Shown: positions 1 through 4,483, counted from the first letter of the stretch. The stretch: DNA of 5,030 nt from Betaproteobacteria bacterium (GCA_028868235.1 JAGWUW010000216.1:1-5030); one strand, 5' to 3'. Numbers and translations: made by a program. Notes: generated by a model from the letters alone, not told the origin.

Positions 1-2
1 CC

Positions 3-593
3 CCGCACATCATGCGGAACGTCAAGATCAGTGGTAAATACAGTCGACCTTATGCCTTTGACGCTCAGATCAACACCCCCACTGCATTTTCAGAAGTTGG
101 CCGCCTGTATGTTGATCCGGCATTTTTCCCAAACATCATCCAGTCTTCGTACATCTACACATTCCGACAGTGGTTAATCAACAACCCGTTGAACAGCTGG
201 ATGGTTCATATGGGCGGAACTCGGTGGGCGCGAAACATCATCGGAAACCTTGAAACGCAACCATTGAAGTGGTCGATGAAGGATACCGCTGGCTCAGTCG
301 CATCTGTCAAAGTGACCCTCAACATTACCCAGGATGACACCAAGACTGTTGGCTCGGGGGGCATCTCTACATTGCTGCGCGAGTATGCGGTATTCGGTAG
401 TACGCAGGGAAATGGCGGCTATTTCAGCTACCTTTCCGCAGCGCAACTCAGCACAGGTGCTGTGGGTGGTTATGCCCCGACGATTACATTCTCAGGTGCA
501 GGGTCTGACGAATATCTAGTCTGTACTTTGAGTTTCGCGAACGGTGTAACTCCGGCCAATGGTCGTGCAGTCGGTATCGTGGAATTCATCTAA
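3..593 (+). CDS. Phage structural protein, C-terminal part (5' partial)
   Basis: I do not recognise the family. The frame is open to the left edge of the window. The first ATG, at 12, has no Shine-Dalgarno sequence before it, so the true start is probably outside and the visible 196 codons are the C-terminal part of a longer protein. It has no signal peptide, membrane segment or cysteine cluster. The sequence is rich in Gly, Ser, Thr, Asn and aromatic residues with alternating hydrophobic stretches (for example SVASVKVTLNITQDD), which suggests a beta-rich virion protein. It lies directly upstream of the lysis block, where tail fibre, tail tip or other late structural genes are common, so a tail or receptor-binding role is an inference from position and composition. 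Its base composition is clearly AT-richer than the genes after it, which fits a module with a separate history. Confidence 0.55.
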   Translation, partial: PHIMRNVKISGKYSRPYAFDAQINTPTAFSEVGRLYVDPAFFPNIIQSSYIYTFRQWLINNPLNSWMVHMGGTRWARNIIGNLETQPLKWSMKDTAGSVASVKVTLNITQDDTKTVGSGGISTLLREYAVFGSTQGNGGYFSYLSAAQLSTGAVGGYAPTITFSGAGSDEYLVCTLSFANGVTPANGRAVGIVEFI

Positions 594-604
594 AGAACCT
601 CATC

Positions 605-742
605 ATGCCCTGGTTACTCGCTTGGCTTACAGCACACATGACCGCAATCACCATCATCGGCGCAACTGCCGGCGCAATCGAGTCCGTCGCCATCAACACG
701 TCTGCCATCGTGCAGAAGATCGAATCGGAGGAGAAGAAGTGA
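605..742 (+). CDS. Small membrane peptide of the lysis block (45 aa)
   Basis: This short frame encodes 45 residues starting MPWLLAWLTAHM. Roughly residues 3-30 are hydrophobic and could form one membrane-spanning helix. The tail (QKIESEEKK) is charged and presumably cytoplasmic or peripheral. It begins 11 bp after the stop of the structural gene. Its stop codon overlaps the GTG start of the LydA-type holin (GTGA at 739-742), and the GAG GAG codons near its end form the holin's ribosome binding site, so the two are very likely translationally coupled. Its own ribosome binding site is weak (AAAGAACC region). I recognise no named family. The place and shape suggest a small lysis accessory protein such as a holin partner, but that is inference. 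Tight packing with the holin is the best argument that it is real. Confidence 0.6.
   Translation: MPWLLAWLTAHMTAITIIGATAGAIESVAINTSAIVQKIESEEKK
727..733 (+). promoter_or_regulatory. Shine-Dalgarno site fixing the GTG start of the LydA-type holin
   Basis: GGAGGAG lies five bases before the GTG at 739, inside the end of the 45-aa gene. It decides for the GTG start at 739 over the in-frame upstream ATG at 559, which would overlap the structural gene and give an unlike-holin N-terminus. Confidence 0.8.
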
Positions 743-1056
743 TTCCCGAAAAGGACCCAACCACCTTCAGCATGTTGACCTACGCCTGGGTGTTCGCACT
801 CTCGGCGTGGGGCGGCGCTGTCAACTTCGTTCGCAAGGTGCGCAACGGCAGTGCGCGGCCTTTCAACGTGATGGAGCTAGTCGGAGAACTGATGACATCG
901 GCCTTCGCCGGCATCATCACTTTCTGGTTGTGCAATGCCGCCGACATCCAGCCGCTGATCACCGCGGCGCTGGTCGGCATCAGTGGCCACATGGGCAGCC
1001 GAGCGATCTACCACTTTGAGACGTGGGCCGAGGGCCGCTTGCCAGGAAGGGGATGA
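739..1056 (+). CDS. Phage holin, LydA-like (holin superfamily III)
   Basis: A 105-aa membrane protein. Holins of this type (Pfam LydA family) gather in the inner membrane and open it at a set time so that the endolysin reaches the cell wall. Hydrophobic segments are visible at about residues 12-31, 51-65 and 70-88. A basic loop, RKVRNGSARP, follows the first one, and the C-terminal part contains the family-like stretch ALVGISGHMGSRAI. The length is usual for the family. The GTG start overlaps the stop of the 45-aa gene by four bases and has a strong GGAGGAG site. The stop at 1054-1056 is one base before the endolysin start at 1058, so these genes form one lysis operon with the structural gene. 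The family call comes from remembered sequence similarity and from context. Confidence 0.8.
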   Translation: MIPEKDPTTFSMLTYAWVFALSAWGGAVNFVRKVRNGSARPFNVMELVGELMTSAFAGIITFWLCNAADIQPLITAALVGISGHMGSRAIYHFETWAEGRLPGRG

Positions 1057-1057
1057 T

Positions 1058-2011
1058 ATGACCCCGAACCAGAAGGCTTTCCTCGACATGATCGCGCACT
1101 CCGAGGGCACAACCCGCTACGGCGACCAAAACGGCTACAACGTCATCGTCGGCGGCAGCCTGTTCGACAGCTATGTGGACCACCCGCGCAAGTTGGTTCA
1201 ATTGAGCCCCACGCTAAGGTCGACCGCAGCAGGCCGGTACCAGTTGCTGGCCCGTTACTTCGACACGTACAAGGCGCAGCTGCATCTTCCTGATTTCTCG
1301 CCCTATAGCCAGGACACCATCGCCCTGCAGCAGATCCGCGAGTGCCATGCGATCGACGACATCGAGGCCGGAAGGTTCGATGAGGCGGTAGCCAAGTGTG
1401 CACACATCTGGGCAAGCCTGCCAGGCGCTGGATACGGGCAACACGAAAACCAACTCGACAAGTTGCGTCTGTCCTACCACGAGGCCGGCGGCGCATTTTC
1501 CCAAAAGGAGAGCACCATGGACTGGATAAAACAGATCGCCCCCACCATCGCATCAGCCCTTGGCGGTCCCCTGGCGGGCCTCGCCGTCGAGGCCGTGAGT
1601 AAAGCCATCGGTGTATCGCAGGATGACGTCAAGAGCTTGCTGGGAAGCGCAAAGCTGACCGCCGACCAAGTGGCACAGATCAAGGTCGCCGATCTCGAAC
1701 TGCAGAAGCAGGCGCAGACCCTCGGCCTAGACTTCGAGAAACTGGCGGTCGATGATCGCAAAAGCGCCCGCGACATGCAGAGCGCCACGCGGTCCTGGAT
1801 ACCCGGCACGCTGGCCGTCTTCGTCACGCTGGGATTTTTCGGCATTCTACTGGCATTGATGTACGGCCAGGTGCAGAAGACCGACGAGGTGATGATCATG
1901 CTCGGCAGCCTCGGCACGGCCTGGACTGGCATCATCGCCTTCTACTTCGGGAGCAGCGCCAGCTCTCAGCACAAAGACGTGCTGCTGGCCAACTCGGTCC
2001 CAGCAAAATGA
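1058..2011 (+). CDS. Lambda R-like endolysin fused in frame to a 3TM holin
   Basis: This is a 317-aa frame. Residues 1-150 closely resemble the phage lambda R lytic transglycosylase (GH104), which cleaves the MurNAc-GlcNAc bond of peptidoglycan. It shares KAFLDMIAHSEG with the expected catalytic Glu16, GYNVIVGGSLF, DHPRKLV, AGRYQLL, DFSPYSQD, ALQQI, and IWASLPGAGYGQ. Lambda R is 158 aa and stops just after EAGG; here the frame continues without a stop into a complete GTA-type 3TM holin (residues 154-317). The start at 1058 follows AGGAAGGGG (1044-1052) by five bases. The longer in-frame ATG at 983 lies inside the holin gene and is unlikely. There is no secretion signal, so export through a holin is expected. 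Whether the full fusion is made, or the domains are made separately, cannot be told from the sequence. A lost stop codon is the simplest origin. Confidence 0.85.
   Translation: MTPNQKAFLDMIAHSEGTTRYGDQNGYNVIVGGSLFDSYVDHPRKLVQLSPTLRSTAAGRYQLLARYFDTYKAQLHLPDFSPYSQDTIALQQIRECHAIDDIEAGRFDEAVAKCAHIWASLPGAGYGQHENQLDKLRLSYHEAGGAFSQKESTMDWIKQIAPTIASALGGPLAGLAVEAVSKAIGVSQDDVKSLLGSAKLTADQVAQIKVADLELQKQAQTLGLDFEKLAVDDRKSARDMQSATRSWIPGTLAVFVTLGFFGILLALMYGQVQKTDEVMIMLGSLGTAWTGIIAFYFGSSASSQHKDVLLANSVPAK
1505..1510 (+). promoter_or_regulatory. Internal Shine-Dalgarno site inside the endolysin-holin frame
   Basis: AAGGAG lies six bases before the in-frame ATG at 1517, exactly at the domain border. It is as good as any ribosome binding site in the window and argues that the holin is also translated as a separate protein. 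Confidence 0.75.
1517..2011 (+). CDS. GTA-type 3TM holin from internal start (164 aa)
   Basis: Translation from the internal ATG gives a 164-aa protein of the 3TM holin type found beside lysozyme genes in gene transfer agents and many phages (Pfam Holin_3TM). Residues 4-32 are hydrophobic to amphipathic. Residues 35-92 form a helical, charged middle with the DDRKSARDMQ stretch typical of the family. Two clear membrane segments follow at about 96-116 and 125-145. The C-terminus contains the usual YFGSSASSQHK motif. It is in the same frame as the endolysin, with no stop between them, so it is both the C-terminal domain of the 317-aa frame and probably a free protein. The pair would then make two products from one frame. 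The stop is 2 bp from the stop of the convergent minus-strand gene. Confidence 0.75.
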   Translation: MDWIKQIAPTIASALGGPLAGLAVEAVSKAIGVSQDDVKSLLGSAKLTADQVAQIKVADLELQKQAQTLGLDFEKLAVDDRKSARDMQSATRSWIPGTLAVFVTLGFFGILLALMYGQVQKTDEVMIMLGSLGTAWTGIIAFYFGSSASSQHKDVLLANSVPAK

Positions 2012-2013
2012 GA

Positions 2014-2634
2014 TCAGGGATTCTGCGGTGCTACATGGCCACGCTTCGGCTGCGCCTCGATGCACCGTTCCCGAGCCAGATCAAGGCTGGCTGCCGGCGG
2101 TTCCTGCGGATTCGGTTGCTGAAATGTTGCACCGCGGACAAGGCTGCGGTAGAATTCGCGCCTCGTTGCCGCAGCTAGGCGGCCCGACGATCCACAGATG
2201 TAGTGCGCCTCGCCCAGGGCGAGCGGCATCGGTGGCACGTCGGCCGGCGCGCAGCCAACGATGTAAAGCAGCGTCGGCTTCTCGGCTCGGTGACCCCACC
2301 ATCTCTGGTATATCGGTAGCGTCCAGCCGCCGAACTCGTCGCGCTCTCCTGGGCGCGGAAGTCCGAGCGTCGGCCAGAGCGTCGAGTTCTTCGGGTGCTC
2401 AAGCACACCACCAAACTTCCGCACCTGCTCAACCGCGTAGATCGCCAGCGCCTTCTCGTCCGGCCTCGGGTTCGCCAGCGCCCGCAACTGGCCCCAGGCC
2501 CTGCACGGCGGGTGCGCCACCACGGGGCAACCACCCGGCCATCGCCTGGCGTCCCTCTCCGCGTCCCAAACGTCCACGCCAGTCAGCGCCTTGTAGTGGC
2601 TGTCTGCGCGTGCGAAAAGTACGGCAACCGTCAT
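2014..2634 (-). CDS. Phage protein with C5-methyltransferase-like HPPC and LEHP motifs
   Basis: A 206-aa soluble protein. It contains AHPPCRAWG (residues 40-48), which resembles motif IV (PPC, with the catalytic Cys) of DNA cytosine-C5 methyltransferases. It also has FGGVLEHP (74-81), which resembles their motif VI (ENV region). The N-terminus MTVAVLFARADSHY does not show the glycine-rich SAM-binding motif I, and no target-recognition domain is obvious, so catalytic activity is uncertain. I have a general memory of similar uncharacterised proteins in phages of Gram-negative bacteria. The start at 2634 is supported by GGAG at 2642-2645, seven bases upstream. The longer frame from 2697 would begin inside the attC-like palindrome and is rejected. 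Its start lies 18 bp beyond that palindrome, so it could be the next cassette or the gene beside the array, but no attC-like site follows it. Confidence 0.7.
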   Translation of the reverse strand: MTVAVLFARADSHYKALTGVDVWDAERDARRWPGGCPVVAHPPCRAWGQLRALANPRPDEKALAIYAVEQVRKFGGVLEHPKNSTLWPTLGLPRPGERDEFGGWTLPIYQRWWGHRAEKPTLLYIVGCAPADVPPMPLALGEAHYICGSSGRLAAATRREFYRSLVRGATFQQPNPQEPPAASLDLARERCIEAQPKRGHVAPQNP

Positions 2635-2652
2635 CAGTCTTCTCCACCAGCC

Positions 2653-2721
2653 GCACAACCCGTCGTGCGAGCGGACCTTGCGCCAGAAGCGGCGCAAGGC
2701 CGCTCCACTCTGGCGTTAGGG
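2653..2721 (+). repeat. attC-like site 1
   Basis: The outer boxes are GCACAAC (2653-2659) and GTTAGGG (2715-2721). The inner stem pairs 2665-2684 with 2691-2708, with C2668 and A2675 extrahelical in the left arm, and a six-base tip AGAAGC. The stop of the 113-aa gene lies four bases to the right and the start of the 206-aa gene 18 bases to the left. The left box has no inverted partner further left, so this is the end of the recognisable array. Confidence 0.75.
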
Positions 2722-2725
2722 GCCA

Positions 2726-3067
2726 TCATGCGAAGCCTTGGTTCTGCTCAATCAGCGCCCACTCGCCAGCCGCGTGCCGCTGGTAGGTGCGCCCGGATAG
2801 CGGGCCGTGCAGGACGATCCGCCAATCGTGGTCGGGGTCTGCCGCTGCCATTGCTTCCGCCTGTGCTCCGGTCAGCAGTTCGTCTTCGTCATAGTCGCTG
2901 TTTGGTTCTGCCCAGACGGGCACTCCGTCGCGTTCAATCCCTGCGTATCCAAATCCGACCGCAATCGCACAGTCAAGCGGAAAGAAGCTCGGGCGCGGCC
3001 CGCAGTTCAAGCAGCCGCCGTGCTTCCCTTCGATTGCTGGTTCTTTCTTCCAAGTCGTCTCGCTCAT
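2726..3067 (-). CDS. Cassette gene: hypothetical phage protein with CxxC (113 aa)
   Basis: I recall no named function. The protein has an early CLNC pair (Cys19, Cys22) with a further Cys in PLDC, which might bind metal, then an acidic middle (NSDYDEDE). The C-terminal half, DHDWRIVLHGPLSGRTYQRH with a WALIEQNQGFA end, looks like a small folded beta domain. It is soluble, with no signal or membrane segment. The start at 3067 is chosen because GGAG at 3074-3077 lies six bases before it. The ATG at 3079 overlaps that site. It is the only one of the four cassette genes that stops just before its neighbouring attC-like site rather than reading into it. The antisense plus-strand frame at 2807-3109 ends in the TAA of the next R box, as classical cassette genes do, but its composition is that of a shadow. 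Confidence 0.75.
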   Translation of the reverse strand: MSETTWKKEPAIEGKHGGCLNCGPRPSFFPLDCAIAVGFGYAGIERDGVPVWAEPNSDYDEDELLTGAQAEAMAAADPDHDWRIVLHGPLSGRTYQRHAAGEWALIEQNQGFA

Positions 3068-3103
3068 GTCTTTCTCCATAAAAGTCGGCTATGGTGGTAC
3101 GGC

Positions 3104-3163
3104 ACCTAACCCGTCAATCAACCCGGACTCGCCTTCGGCGAGCCGGTTATTTCTGCGTTCGAC
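3104..3163 (+). repeat. attC-like site 2
   Basis: The outer boxes are ACCTAAC (3104-3110), a perfect RYYYAAC box, and GTTCGAC (3157-3163). The inner stem pairs 3116-3133 with 3137-3151. It has three extrahelical bases in the left arm (C3119, one C of 3122-3124, and A3127) and a three-base TTC tip. The left half closely resembles attC sites of known cassettes: TAAC, a spacer, CAA-CC-GGA, then CCGGTTATTTC and GCGTT. The last 16 codons of the 99-aa gene lie in it. Confidence 0.82.
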
Positions 3164-3417
3164 GGCATGCACCGCTTCCGATCCTCGATCTGCTGCCGAA
3201 TCTTCGCCAGTTGCTCGGCGGCCCACGCTTCAGCCTCAGCAAGCGCCTCGTCCGGTTCGCCAAAACCGATCATCGTCTGCACGCCATCAACACTTAGCCA
3301 CACGCCGCATTCGCGCAGCGCGAAGCCCTGTACATACATCCGGCCAGGTCTCGTCACATGGGCGTACCACCGCATGCTGTCGTCAAATCCTTCCGGGGCC
3401 ATATCTTTGAGTGCCAT
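3118..3417 (-). CDS. Cassette gene: hypothetical protein (99 aa) ending inside an attC-like site
   Basis: I do not recognise this protein. It begins MALKDMAPEGFDDSMRWYAH, has a likely beta-strand middle (RMYVQGFALRECGVWLSVDG), and then a long Ala/Glu-rich helix (DEALAEAEAWAAEQLAKIRQQIEDRK), possibly a coiled coil. The final residues SNAEITGSPKASPG are encoded by attC-like site 2 and resemble the tails of its neighbours, so they are probably not part of the fold. The start at 3417 has GGGAGG at 3428-3433, ten bases upstream, and lies two bases after the stop of the 108-aa gene, so coupled translation is likely. The longer frame from 3675 runs through attC-like site 3 and is rejected. Confidence 0.72.
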   Translation of the reverse strand: MALKDMAPEGFDDSMRWYAHVTRPGRMYVQGFALRECGVWLSVDGVQTMIGFGEPDEALAEAEAWAAEQLAKIRQQIEDRKRCMPSNAEITGSPKASPG

Positions 3418-3419
3418 GC

Positions 3420-3746
3420 TTAGGTTTCCTCCCGTGCCGTCGAACCCGGCAGTCCACACGGACCCTCCGGCGATAAGGCCGCCTCCGGGCCGGTGACTTT
3501 TACGTTCGGCGTCTTGTACCGCGCCGCCTGTTCTGCCAGTGTCGTCACGATGATTTCGCGCTGCTTGTCGTTCATTTCGGCCACCAGTGCATCGGGCAGC
3601 TTCTTCAGGTATCCGAGGCACGTCGATAGCCCGCTTAGTGCCAACCCCAACTTCTCCGGCTCCGGCATGTCGCAAAGCGCGGCGATCATGTCGGAAACCC
3701 CAACGTCCACTTCGACTTCGGTTTCAATCCAAACTTTTGCCTTCAT
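3420..3746 (-). CDS. Cassette gene: hypothetical protein (108 aa) reading through an attC-like site
   Basis: The family is unknown to me. The first 80 or so residues, from MKAKVWIETEVEVDV to EQAARYKTP, form a plausible small domain. It starts with alternating acidic and hydrophobic residues (a strand), then helices around EPEKLGLALSGL and DKQREIIVTTLAEQAARYK. From residue 82 on (NVKVTGPEAALSPEG and beyond), the protein is encoded by attC-like site 3 and the 17 bases after it, so about 27 residues come from the recombination site and the neighbouring unit. The start at 3746 has AAAGGG at 3754-3759, seven bases upstream. The stop is two bases before the start of the 99-aa gene, and the ribosome binding site of that gene lies inside this tail. 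Shortening or swapping of the tail is expected whenever the units are rearranged. Confidence 0.72.
   Translation of the reverse strand: MKAKVWIETEVEVDVGVSDMIAALCDMPEPEKLGLALSGLSTCLGYLKKLPDALVAEMNDKQREIIVTTLAEQAARYKTPNVKVTGPEAALSPEGPCGLPGSTAREET
3439..3510 (+). repeat. attC-like site 3
   Basis: The outer boxes are GTCGAAC (3439-3445) and GTTCGGC (3504-3510). The inner stem pairs AGTC-AC-CGG-CCC (3451-3465) with 3487-3498, with three extrahelical bases in the left arm (one C of 3454-3455, A3458, A3462). The tip (3463-3489) is the same as that of site 5 in 26 of 27 bases, although the stem arms differ. It lies wholly within the coding frame of the 108-aa gene. Confidence 0.8.
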
Positions 3747-3775
3747 TCCGCTGCCCTTTCTCCGATCAACCAGAC

Positions 3776-3838
3776 GCCGAACCCGTCGTTGGAGGCGCGA
3801 CCGGCTTTCAGCCGGCGGCCTCAACTTTTGCGTTATGC
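3776..3838 (+). repeat. attC-like site 4
   Basis: The outer boxes are GCCGAAC (3776-3782) and GTTATGC (3832-3838). The inner stem is a perfect 15-bp pairing of 3788-3805 with 3811-3825 once three left-arm bases (one G of 3791-3792, one G of 3795-3797, and A3800) are left out. The tip is TTTCA. The 85-aa gene ends in the tip. Confidence 0.82.
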
Positions 3839-4065
3839 AACTCGTCCGCCGTCCTGCCAGCGCCGACTTTTCGCGTTGCGTAGTTGCCGCCGATCTCGCG
3901 TATCCCGTCGCCGAGCACCAGCCGCAGGCAGTCTTTGTGCACCCTGTGCTCGTGGCCGGCAGGGTCGCCAACCAGCGCGAAATAGAAACTGCCTTTCTTC
4001 CGCATCAACTGCTTTCCGCAGTGCCAGCAGAACGGCACGCCCCCGGTCTTAAACGTCTTTGCCAT
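3808..4065 (-). CDS. Cassette gene: small zinc-ribbon-like protein (85 aa)
   Basis: The N-terminal half contains FCWHCGKQL (Cys13, Cys16) and HRVHKDC (His43, Cys46), a C-x2-C ... H-x2-C pattern that probably holds one zinc ion in a treble-clef or ribbon fold. Two further His residues (38 and 40) lie close by. Such small phage zinc proteins may bind DNA, RNA or protein partners; the role here is unknown. The start at 4065 is preferred over the ATGs at 4071 and 4083 because GGGGGA (4071-4076) lies five bases before it, and the ATG at 4083 falls inside attC-like site 5. The last residues NAKVEAAG are encoded by attC-like site 4. It is soluble and basic, with no membrane segment. Confidence 0.75.
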   Translation of the reverse strand: MAKTFKTGGVPFCWHCGKQLMRKKGSFYFALVGDPAGHEHRVHKDCLRLVLGDGIREIGGNYATRKVGAGRTADELHNAKVEAAG

Positions 4066-4079
4066 TTGCATCCCCCGTT

Positions 4080-4151
4080 GCATAACCCGGCAGTCGAGCG
4101 CGACCCTCCGGCGATAATGCCGCCTCCGGGCCGCTCACTTTTGCGTTACGC
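4080..4151 (+). repeat. attC-like site 5
   Basis: The outer boxes are GCATAAC (4080-4086) and GTTACGC (4145-4151). The inner stem is 11 perfect pairs between 4093-4106 and 4128-4138 after leaving out C4095, C4101 and A4103 in the left arm. The tip shares 26 of 27 bases with that of site 3. The right box contains the TAA stop of the truncated ATPase (4146-4148). The sequence GTTACGCTGCC to the right has no inverted partner within the window. Confidence 0.82.
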
Positions 4152-4481
4152 TGCCTCCTTCATCTGCCCGGCGGTGCCGTTCTCGATCCAGAAACCGGAT
4201 ACTGTTTCCGGTAAATTCGCGGGCAGCACGACCGAGTAGGCGGCGTCCGCGGTGGTGACTTCGACGAAGCCAGATTCCTGCCCCTCGGTGATCAGGGCGC
4301 CGTACTCCTTCTTCAGGCCGACACGGACGCTCTCGCCGGTCAGGGCCATGCGGACGGCTTCCTGCAGCGAGGACTTGCCGGCGAAGTTCTTACCGGCGAA
4401 CAGCGTCACCGGCTTGGTCAGCCTAACATCCACGGCGCGGGCGCCGAGGAAGTTGCTGGTCTGGATGGCGGTGAGTTTCAT
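4146..4481 (-). pseudogene. Truncated SbcC/Rad50-type ATPase, N-terminal stub
   Basis: The 111 aa begin MKLTAIQTSNFLGARAVDVRL, then TLFAGKNFAGKSS (Walker A, G30 to S37), the start of an AAA_23 / SMC-type ATPase of the RecN, SbcC and Rad50 kind. These process or hold DNA ends in repair and replication and are normally several hundred residues long. Here no coiled coil, signature motif or Walker B follows. The frame ends at a TAA that lies in the right R box of attC-like site 5. The remaining parts are not found elsewhere in the window. It starts two bases after the stop of the clamp-like gene, a typical replication or recombination pair. It may be a gene cut short where the cassette array begins, or a genuinely short protein; I favour a remnant. 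Both this frame and the clamp frame end in GAGGCAGC, encoding Glu-Ala-Ala. Confidence 0.65.
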
Positions 4482-4483
4482 GG

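Larger units (their letters stand above)
2653..4151. mobile_element. Integron-type gene cassette array of four units in a phage genome
   Basis: Five attC-like palindromes separate four units of roughly 310-450 bp, each with one small minus-strand gene. On plus-strand polarity the units are about 2716-3157, 3158-3504, 3505-3832 and 3833-4145. The ends of each unit are inverted repeats private to that unit: TTGCATAAC (4078-4086) with GTTATGCAA (3832-3840); GACGCCGAAC (3773-3782) with GTTCGGCGTC (3504-3513); TGCCGTCGAAC (3435-3445) with GTTCGACGGCA (3157-3167); and GGCACCTAAC (3101-3110) with GTTAGGGGCC (2715-2724), which has one mismatch. This is expected of cassettes, because the two R boxes of one attC are separated to opposite ends of the unit when the circle inserts. 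The two outermost boxes have no partner in the window. No integrase or attI is visible. The genes run opposite to the polarity given by the extrahelical bases. Confidence 0.8.

Noticed and set aside
1517..2011. Embedded Rz/Rz1-type spanin genes
   Set aside because: No alternative-frame lipoprotein signal (lipobox) or type II membrane anchor could be found in the lysis block.
2634..2697. Upstream start at 2697 for the methyltransferase-like gene
   Set aside because: The added 21 residues are Arg/Trp-rich and are encoded by attC-like site 1, while the ATG at 2634 has a well-placed GGAG.
2028..2786. Long plus-strand frame of 252 aa opposite the methyltransferase-like gene
   Set aside because: Its translation is a Pro/Ser/Arg/Ala-rich shadow that crosses attC-like site 1. 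Long antisense frames are common in GC-rich coding DNA.
2807..3109. Plus-strand frame ending in the TAA of the R box of site 2, as classical cassette genes do
   Set aside because: It is rich in Cys, Phe, Val and Arg with no domain-like pattern, has no clear ribosome binding site, and lies opposite a much more protein-like 113-aa gene with a good start.
2653..4151. The five palindromes as intrinsic transcription terminators
   Set aside because: None is followed by a T-run on either strand. The conserved asymmetric bulges, outer boxes and unit-specific end pairing are not explained by termination.
2653..4151. CRISPR array
   Set aside because: Repeats are 60-72 bp, diverged, bulged palindromes with gene-sized spacers, and no cas gene is present.
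3493..4239. Plus-strand frame of 248 aa across three attC-like sites
   Set aside because: It covers several better-supported minus-strand genes and the palindromes, and its composition does not suggest a folded protein.
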